Shown: positions 58,800 through 64,000 of the stretch, piece after piece
Layout: every line of letters starts with the position of its first letter
Numbering within the stretch: position 1 is the first letter of the stretch
Origin: Chryseomicrobium sp. FSL W7-1435
GTDB lineage: Bacteria > Bacillota > Bacilli > Bacillales_A > Planococcaceae
Reading direction: 5' to 3'
NCBI RefSeq assembly: GCF_038595005.1
Contig: NZ_CP151997.1
Span: 1,116,001-1,180,000 of the forward strand
DNA length: 64,000 nt
The notes under the pieces: generated by a model
The model's input: only the letters and a program-made list of their open reading frames with translations
Databases searched by the model: none
Told to the model about the DNA's origin: nothing
Position numbers and translations under genes: made by a program

Positions 58800-58957
58800 A
58801 ATTTGAAATCCCTCCACCCAGAACGCCATTTCCTAGGGGAGTTTCTTCGAGCCTCCCCACGTCAGCCGAAAGAAGAACGCTTTCGGCTGCGTTGCCGGGT
58901 CTCGGTGAAACTCAGTTGGCCTGGGAAATGGCATCCTGGCTTCCGGGATTTCAAATT
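58800..58957. repeat. 158-bp nested palindromic element
   Basis: AATTTGAAATCCC (58800-58812) and GGGATTTCAAATT (58945-58957) are 13-bp perfect terminal inverted repeats. Inside them further arms pair: GCCATTTCC with GGAAATGGC, GAGTTTC with GAAACTC, and CCGAAAG with CTTTCGG. The whole forms one tall hairpin or cloverleaf. It is unrelated in sequence to the six-copy family and has the form of a MITE- or BIME-like element. The small open frames in it are not genes. Confidence 0.85.
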
Positions 58958-59027
58958 GATGGAATCAGTGGCGTTAAATCTGGGATGAGCGGGGAAAGGG
59001 TTGTGATAAAGGCGGAAAAAAGTTTAA

Positions 59028-59090
59028 TGCCCGCATAAACTGATTCAGTGCCCGAGTAAACCAGTTCAGTGCCCGCGAAAAATCCTGATG
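59028..59090 (+). repeat. three degenerate 21-bp units (TGCCCGNNTAAAC type)
   Basis: TGCCCG recurs at 59028, 59049 and 59070, each followed by a TAAAC/GAAAA-rich stretch and TTCAG. Degenerate tandem copies in the 907-bp gap between yvlB and the amidase gene. Confidence 0.6.
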
Positions 59091-59453
59091 AGCGAAAAGA
59101 CAGCTGCACTATTCGCTCAGTCAGATTAAACCACTTTAAATGGTCAAGATCTTACTAGTAAGGGCTTAAGGTAATAAAGAATTTGAGTTAAAAAGCAATG
59201 TGCAGCAACCTCGCTGACCTAAATTGTGTTTGAACCGTTGCCTAATAGAGCCTCGCGTTAGCGCAGCGATCATCTGACTAGTTTAAATGGAGCATAATGT
59301 GAAAAACGCTGAATAAGTAGAGGCAGAGCCGACTCAAAGACATTGCAAGTCACCACTTCCTACAAAAAAGAACTTCAGCTATTCTGATTCAACTGGAGAA
59401 ACTTGTGTAAGCTCGAACTAAGAAGATTCGCGCTGGGCCCGCTCGATTAGAGC

Positions 59454-59586
59454 TGGCCCAGTCCTTTTCGTTCTAAATTTGAACTAGAAAACAAGTTTCG
59501 GAAGATGCATCAGGATTAGAAGAAGTTCTTGGCCCAGTCCTTTTCGTTGTAAATTTGAACTTAACAGCAAACTTCGGATGCATCAG
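59454..59586 (+). repeat. two imperfect copies of a 57-60-bp sequence
   Basis: TGGCCCAGTCCTTTTCGTT starts at 59454 and again at 59530, 76 bp apart; both copies run through AAATTTGAACT and end GATGCATCAG. Non-coding. Apart from this, the palindrome at 58800 and the units at 59028, the 58701-59607 gap shows only AT/GC-mixed sequence without a supported gene. Confidence 0.7.
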
Positions 59587-59607
59587 CATACAAATTCAAT
59601 TCACCAG

Positions 59608-60144
59608 TCAAAGAGTCGCACAAATCGCAGCAACAATCGCCATAGCACACTTCCTCTGATATTCCTCTGATAACAACAAATCACATTCGACTCGATTCGT
59701 CATGAACCCAACCTCGACCAAAATAGCGGGCATTTTTGTGCGAGTCAGAACATGAAAGTTGCCCGTTTTCACACCGCGATCCAACCGTCCTGTAGATTTC
59801 ACCAACTGAGCTTGAACAGCTTTTGCCACGATGTGCGACTGCTTGCTAGCTCTCGGTGCTACATAAGTCTCGATTCCGGACACCGCATTCCAATTCGAAC
59901 CATAAGCATTAGCGTGAATAGAAACAAATAGATCCGCTTTTAAGTGATTGGCGAGCTGTGAACGCTCCCAAAGCGGTACATCTTTTTCGCCAGTCGTTGT
60001 CAGTTGGCAATCTGCGACACCGCAAAGTGCCTCTTTCACAAACTTTGCAATGGCAGCATTCACGTGGTACTCGCGTAATCGGCCATCCGGTGACCTCTTG
60101 CCGGCAGTAAAAGGTCCATGACCAGGGTCTAACAGGATCAACAT
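59608..60144 (-). CDS. N-acetylmuramoyl-L-alanine amidase (amidase_3), no signal peptide
   Basis: 178-aa zinc amidase that cleaves the bond between MurNAc and L-Ala in peptidoglycan. Zinc ligands: His in LLDPGHG, Glu in GRLREYHVN and His in SIHANA; catalytic Glu in ILVEVGFMTN. The protein is only the catalytic domain: no signal peptide, SPOR or SH3 domain is seen, like CwlC-type enzymes released on cell lysis or exported otherwise. GGAGGAG precedes ATG 60144. Divergent from hprK. Confidence 0.9.
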   Translation of the reverse strand: MLILLDPGHGPFTAGKRSPDGRLREYHVNAAIAKFVKEALCGVADCQLTTTGEKDVPLWERSQLANHLKADLFVSIHANAYGSNWNAVSGIETYVAPRASKQSHIVAKAVQAQLVKSTGRLDRGVKTGNFHVLTRTKMPAILVEVGFMTNRVECDLLLSEEYQRKCAMAIVAAICATL

Positions 60145-60252
60145 AGAATCTCCTCCTTTTCAGAATAAATAGAGAAAAGCAGGCCGGAAGGATACAATTC
60201 GTCATAAAAAGCATGCTACAATAGGAGATATGTTTTGGAAAGGGGGAACACA

Positions 60253-61173
60253 ATGGCCCACGTCACAGCGAAAGACTTACTTGCACAATTCCCATTAACA
60301 CTAGTCAGTGGTGAAGAGGGGATTGGTCGACACATTTCCATTATTGATATTTCTCGACCAGGACTTGAAATGGCAGGTTATTTTACACACTATCCATCTT
60401 CAAGGGTGCAGTTATTAGGAAAGACAGAGTTGTCTTTTTTCGAGTTATTAGAACCCAATGAAAAACAACAGCGCATGCTGAAACTTTGTGCTCCAGATAC
60501 TCCAGCAATTGTGGTTGCGCATAGTCATGATGTTCCGGAAGAGCTGATTGCCGCATCTAACGAAAAATCGGTTCCAGTGTTTTCGACACATATTCCTACC
60601 ACTCGATTTTATAGTCAATTAACAAATTTTTTAGAGCGTGAACTGGCTCCAACGACTGCGGTGCACGGAGTATTGGTGGACATTCATGGTGTAGGTGTCT
60701 TGATTATCGGGAAATCGGGTGTAGGTAAAAGTGAAACGGCACTTGAACTGGTAAAACGCGGACATCGCTTAGTAGCGGATGATTGTGTGGAAATTCGACA
60801 AGAAGGTGAAGGGGTGTTGATTGGATCAGCACCAAAGTTGATCGAGCATCTCCTTGAAATTCGTGGGCTTGGTATCATTGATATCATGACACTTTTTGGA
60901 GCATCAGCGATTCGTAGTCAAAAGAGAATCACACTTGTCATTGAGTTAGAGCTTTGGGACGGTGCCAAGAATTATGACCGTCTGGGTATCGAAGAAGAAA
61001 CAATGCCTATCATCGATTCTGAAATTACCAAACTGACTGTTCCAGTAAGACCTGGTAGAAACTTAGCGGTCATCATTGAGGTAGCCTCTATGAACCATCG
61101 ATTAAAGAAGATGGGCATGAACGCAGCAGAAGACTTTGCAAATCGATTAGATTCAGTCATCAACTCCAAATAG
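60253..61173 (+). CDS. hprK: HPr kinase/phosphorylase
   Basis: 306-aa bifunctional enzyme that phosphorylates HPr at Ser46 and removes it, controlling carbon catabolite repression through CcpA. N-terminal domain (to about 125), then Walker [19 protein letters not shown], the catalytic-type DDCVEIRQ and the signature [18 protein letters not shown] precedes ATG 60253; the frame is open to TTG 60235, which precedes that site. First gene of hprK-lgt-yvoD-ppaX-yvoF, the Bacillus order. Confidence 0.95.
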   Translation: MAHVTAKDLLAQFPLTLVSGEEGIGRHISIIDISRPGLEMAGYFTHYPSSRVQLLGKTELSFFELLEPNEKQQRMLKLCAPDTPAIVVAHSHDVPEELIAASNEKSVPVFSTHIPTTRFYSQLTNFLERELAPTTAVHGVLVDIHGVGVLIIGKSGVGKSETALELVKRGHRLVADDCVEIRQEGEGVLIGSAPKLIEHLLEIRGLGIIDIMTLFGASAIRSQKRITLVIELELWDGAKNYDRLGIEEETMPIIDSEITKLTVPVRPGRNLAVIIEVASMNHRLKKMGMNAAEDFANRLDSVINSK

Positions 61174-61189
61174 AAAGCAGGAATTTTAA

Positions 61190-62002
61190 ATGTGGGATAG
61201 TGTATTACTAGCCATTGACCCAGTTGCTTTTCAACTCGGGCCATTAACGGTTCGTTGGTACGGTGTAATCATCGCTTTAGGTATTGTACTGGCGTTTATC
61301 GTGGCACAAAGAGAAATGGTGAAACGTGGATTTCATGAAGAATATTTAACGGATTTATTGCTGTGGGCAATACCACTGGCCATTATTGGGGCACGAATCT
61401 ATTACGTCATCTTTACGTGGGAAAACTACGCGGATCGACCGCTTGATGCATTTAAAATATGGGAGGGCGGCATTGCGATTCACGGTGCGCTAATTGCATC
61501 CTTCTTAACGGCTTATTTCTTCACCCGTAGACGAAAAGACTCGTTCTTGAAAATCACGGATATTACGGCACCAAGTATTTTAATCGGCCAAACTGTTGGT
61601 CGCTGGGGCAATTTTATTAACCAAGAAGCCCATGGTGGCGAGGTAACACGCAGTTTCTTAGAAAATCTATTCATTCCTAATTGGATCATTGAACAAATGA
61701 ATATTAACGGAAAGTACTACCATCCGACATTTTTATACGAATCTATCTGGAATTTGACAGGTGTCGTCATTTTAATTCTTTTACGCAAAGTGAATTTACT
61801 TCGCGGTGAAATGTTCTTGTTCTATTTGACATGGTATTCTGTGGGCCGCTTCTTTATAGAAGGTTTGCGCACAGATAGTTTGTATTTAATTGGCGATTTA
61901 CGTACTGCTCAGGTCATCTCTCTTGTGACGATTGTTGTGGCAGTTGTGATCTTTGTTTACCGTCGCTTTGTGCTTAAAGTGAAAGTACGCTACCAAGATT
62001 AA
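61190..62002 (+). CDS. lgt: prolipoprotein diacylglyceryl transferase
   Basis: 270-aa polytopic membrane enzyme that adds diacylglycerol to the lipobox Cys of prolipoproteins, such as the CAP lipoprotein at 26.5 kb. Signature GRWGNFINQEAHGGEV with the conserved HGGE-type loop, WEGGIAIHGALI and YLTWYSVGRFFIEGLRTDSL. AAAGCAGG precedes ATG 61190. 16 bp after hprK. Confidence 0.95.
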   Translation: MWDSVLLAIDPVAFQLGPLTVRWYGVIIALGIVLAFIVAQREMVKRGFHEEYLTDLLLWAIPLAIIGARIYYVIFTWENYADRPLDAFKIWEGGIAIHGALIASFLTAYFFTRRRKDSFLKITDITAPSILIGQTVGRWGNFINQEAHGGEVTRSFLENLFIPNWIIEQMNINGKYYHPTFLYESIWNLTGVVILILLRKVNLLRGEMFLFYLTWYSVGRFFIEGLRTDSLYLIGDLRTAQVISLVTIVVAVVIFVYRRFVLKVKVRYQD

Positions 62003-62019
62003 GAAAGAAGGCATTGCAC

Positions 62020-62961
62020 GTGGGGATCTGGAAACGTGGAACACAAGCTGGTTTGAAGACCGCTTGGACACTCGGGAAGATTATCTTTCCAATCACACTA
62101 CTATTAACTATTTTACAGTTTACTCCGGTCCTGCCGTGGGTGACGAATGCAATAGCGCCACTAATGCAGCTTATTGGGTTGCCTGGTGAAGCCGCGATAC
62201 CATTAGTGCTCGGCAATGCGCTCAATCTCTATGCAGGTATTGCAGGGATTTTATCTTTAGAAATGACTGTGAAAGAAGTGTTTATTCTTGCAGTCATGTT
62301 GTCGTTTTCACATAACCTCTTTATCGAGACAGGGGTAGCTTTGCGCGTTGGTGTGAAATTATGGGTTGTACTCGTAGTTCGTTTTGGGTTAGCGCTTGTA
62401 TCAGCTATTCTCATTAATTGGCTATGGAAAGGTGGAGGCGAGATTGCTGAGTATGGTGTCATACAAGCTGCTCAAGCAACACCTGAAGGATGGGGCGAAA
62501 TTGTTTGGTTAGCCGTACAAAAAGCCTCTTTAGGAGTGCTGCAACTTGCTTTGATTGTCATTCCACTAATGATTGCCATCCAGTTTCTACGAGAAAAAGG
62601 GTACATGGCCAAATTGAGTGATCGTATGGGGCCGTTGACACGTGTCCTTGGTGTACAGCCAAATGCAGCATCAACACTAGTAGCAGGCTTAGTAATTGGG
62701 TTAGCCTACGGTGCAGGCGTTATGATTCAAGCTGTGCAGGAAGATGGCGTGAGTAAAAAAGATGCCACTTTGGTCTTCATCTTTCTCGTAGCCTGTCACG
62801 CGATAGTAGAAGATACGTTGATCTTTATACCGCTGGGAATCCCTATACTGCCGCTACTACTCATTCGTTTACTGACTGCATTTGTTTTAACAATTGCCGT
62901 TGCTTATGCGTGGAGACGAGCCGAACGTAATCAACAGAAAGAGGTGACCCAACAAGGATGA
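62020..62961 (+). CDS. yvoD: nucleoside-recognition-domain membrane protein (YvoD-like)
   Basis: 313-aa membrane protein with about eight helices and the nucleoside-recognition (Gate) domain layout: GLPGEAAIPLVLGNALNLYAGIAG and ASTLVAGLVIGLAYGAGVMI. Transport substrate unknown. GTG 62020 follows AAGAAGG by eight bases; the in-frame TTG at 62014 is too close to it. It sits between lgt and ppaX as in Bacillus and overlaps ppaX by 4 bp. Confidence 0.85.
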   Translation: MGIWKRGTQAGLKTAWTLGKIIFPITLLLTILQFTPVLPWVTNAIAPLMQLIGLPGEAAIPLVLGNALNLYAGIAGILSLEMTVKEVFILAVMLSFSHNLFIETGVALRVGVKLWVVLVVRFGLALVSAILINWLWKGGGEIAEYGVIQAAQATPEGWGEIVWLAVQKASLGVLQLALIVIPLMIAIQFLREKGYMAKLSDRMGPLTRVLGVQPNAASTLVAGLVIGLAYGAGVMIQAVQEDGVSKKDATLVFIFLVACHAIVEDTLIFIPLGIPILPLLLIRLLTAFVLTIAVAYAWRRAERNQQKEVTQQG

Positions 62962-63608
62962 CACAGTATCAAACCGTTCTTTTTGATTTAGATGGCACAT
63001 TAATCGATACAAATGAATTGATTATCCAATCCTTTCAAACCGTTTTAGATGAAAGATTTCCTGGGAAATATTCTCGTGAAACTATCTTGCCTTTCTTAGG
63101 ACCACCGCTTTATGAAACGTTTCAGCAAGTGGATTCAACTCAAGTAGAGCAATTAATAGCTTCGTACCGAGAATGGAATATCGCCAACCATGATGCCATG
63201 GTAGAAGCGTTTCCTGGAGTCGTCGAGACAATTCAACAACTGCATCAGATGGGAATCAAGTTAGCTATCGTCTCAACAAAGCGTAATGAAATGATCGAGA
63301 GAGCATTAGAACTAATGAATTTACGACAGTATTTTAGTGCTGTCATAGGGTTAGATGATGTCCAAAATGCCAAACCAGACCCTGAGCCCGTGCGTTTGGC
63401 TCTAGAAAAATTAGACGCTACACCAGAATCTGCTCTGATGGTCGGGGATAATTTTCATGATATTATGGCAGCGCGGGCAGCTGGAGTCGCTTCGGTAGCC
63501 GTGGCTTGGTCATTAAAAGGACTAGATTATCTGCTTGCATTTGAGCCGATGTACTCGATTCATGCGATCGATGAAATCGTAACGATTGTTGAAGGTAAGG
63601 AACAATGA
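62958..63608 (+). CDS. ppaX: pyrophosphatase PpaX
   Basis: 216-aa HAD hydrolase that splits the pyrophosphate released when HPrK/P dephosphorylates HPr with inorganic phosphate. Motif I LFDLDGTLIDT, motif II IVSTKR, motif III Lys in AKPDPEPV and motif IV MVGDNFHDIMAA. Length and position in the hprK operon identify it among HAD proteins. It overlaps yvoD and the next gene by 4 bp each. Confidence 0.93.
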   Translation: MTQYQTVLFDLDGTLIDTNELIIQSFQTVLDERFPGKYSRETILPFLGPPLYETFQQVDSTQVEQLIASYREWNIANHDAMVEAFPGVVETIQQLHQMGIKLAIVSTKRNEMIERALELMNLRQYFSAVIGLDDVQNAKPDPEPVRLALEKLDATPESALMVGDNFHDIMAARAAGVASVAVAWSLKGLDYLLAFEPMYSIHAIDEIVTIVEGKEQ

Positions 63609-64000
63609 GAAACACACAACGATTCCCCGTAACCGAAAGCAATTCACTGTGGCAAATCTATAAAACTGTTCCACTTACGAAAGTTATGAAAAACTTTATT
63701 GTCATTCAGTTGGCTCGCTATTCACCATCCCTAAAATTCAAAAGTTGGTTGTATCGCACCTTTTTAAAGATGCAAGTGGGTGAACAAACCGCGTTTGCGT
63801 TGATGGTGATGGTGGATGTTATGTTCCCTGAAAAGATAAAAGTAGGAAGAAATTCAGTGATTGGTTACAACACGACAATTTTAGCGCACGAATACTTAAT
63901 AGAAGAATACCGATTAGGCGATGTCATTATAGGGGATAATGTACTAATCGGTGCAAACACAACTATTTTGCCAGGTGTCACTATTGGCGATGGCGCTATT
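63605..64000 (+). CDS. yvoF: hexapeptide-repeat O-acetyltransferase YvoF-like (cut by window edge)
   Basis: The first 132 residues are in the window. After an N-terminal helical part (SLWQIYKTVPLTKVMKNFIV) come left-handed beta-helix hexapeptides: EKIKVGRNSVIGYNTTIL and GDVIIGDNVLIGANTTIL, PGVTIGDGAI, typical of acyltransferases. ATG 63605 overlaps ppaX (ATGA). Substrate unknown; the position after ppaX matches Bacillus yvoF. Confidence 0.85.
   Translation, partial: MRNTQRFPVTESNSLWQIYKTVPLTKVMKNFIVIQLARYSPSLKFKSWLYRTFLKMQVGEQTAFALMVMVDVMFPEKIKVGRNSVIGYNTTILAHEYLIEEYRLGDVIIGDNVLIGANTTILPGVTIGDGAI

Noticed and set aside
58766-59038. Open frames of 90 and 63 codons with Pro/Ser-rich product
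   Set aside because: They run through the 158-bp palindrome; the codons follow its arms and no start signal is present.
1-64000. tRNA, rRNA, prophage, insertion sequence or replication origin
   Set aside because: No rRNA or tRNA stretches, transposase, integrase or phage structural motifs, and no DnaA-box cluster were noticed on reading; a tRNAscan or Rfam run was not possible, so small RNAs could be missed.

Overview
The window comes from a low- to mid-GC Gram-positive bacterium, most likely a member of the Planococcaceae (Planococcus / Chryseomicrobium / Sporosarcina type). The evidence is: the gene order uvrB-uvrA-yvlB ... hprK-lgt-yvoD-ppaX-yvoF as in Bacillus; two ComK-type proteins; sigma-B-like promoters; a BirA operator; a sphericase / subtilisin S41-like protease; and an abundant interspersed repeat. 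The genus cannot be fixed from the window alone. No rRNA, tRNA, CRISPR array, prophage or transposase gene was seen.

Layout. 1-2.2 kb: divergent nadB (cut by the window edge) and nifS around an operator-like palindrome. 2.4-10.7 kb: an orphan CdiI-like immunity gene, then a tightly overlapping exopolysaccharide-type cluster (degenerate GGDEF/receiver protein, HEAT-repeat membrane protein, processive GT2 synthase, large exported glycoside-hydrolase-like protein) and a PilX-like pseudopilin. 11-16 kb: mqo, a macro-domain/VWA pair and a dicarboxylate-type symporter. 16.2-21.2 kb: one very large secreted protein carrying two different nuclease domains. 21.4-32.1 kb: stress and housekeeping genes (YflT-like protein, PNPOx protein, diguanylate cyclase, VanZ, BioY, CAP lipoprotein, DUF2157/GDYXXLXY pair, pcp, pgcA). 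32.2-38 kb: a competence and cell-cell signalling block: an alternative sigma factor divergent from comK, a subtilisin, and an RRNPP-type quorum-sensing regulator followed by a 50-residue exported pro-peptide and a second TPR receptor that has lost its HTH. 38-40 kb: a four-gene minus-strand operon with a CarH-type cobalamin photosensor domain and a PAS-STAS protein. 40-44.3 kb: an OmpR-type two-component system with two PepSY genes split by a repeat array. 44.3-52.4 kb: PAP2, DUF2254, DUF1206, ilvE, proline dehydrogenase, tagO, a second ComK-like gene and an IDEAL protein. 52.5-64 kb: SOS-type uvrBA, yvlB, amidase, hprK-lgt-yvoD-ppaX-yvoF (last gene cut).

Six copies of a composite interspersed element (a roughly 123-bp palindromic module plus a terminator-like hairpin) sit between genes, five of them between convergent genes. 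Two copies have their centre replaced by a 125-bp module, present once at 14.5 kb and four times in tandem at 43 kb. A second, unrelated 158-bp nested palindrome lies at 58.8 kb.

Most interesting candidates: (1) the protease / RRNPP regulator / SSKPP-type peptide / HTH-less receptor locus at 33.4-37.9 kb; (2) the B12-photosensor plus PAS-STAS operon at 38-40 kb; (3) the degenerate-GGDEF exopolysaccharide cluster at 3.1-10.7 kb; (4) the macro/VWA pair; (5) the composite repeat family with its nested tandem array. Functions are inferred from motifs recognised by eye; no database search was run.
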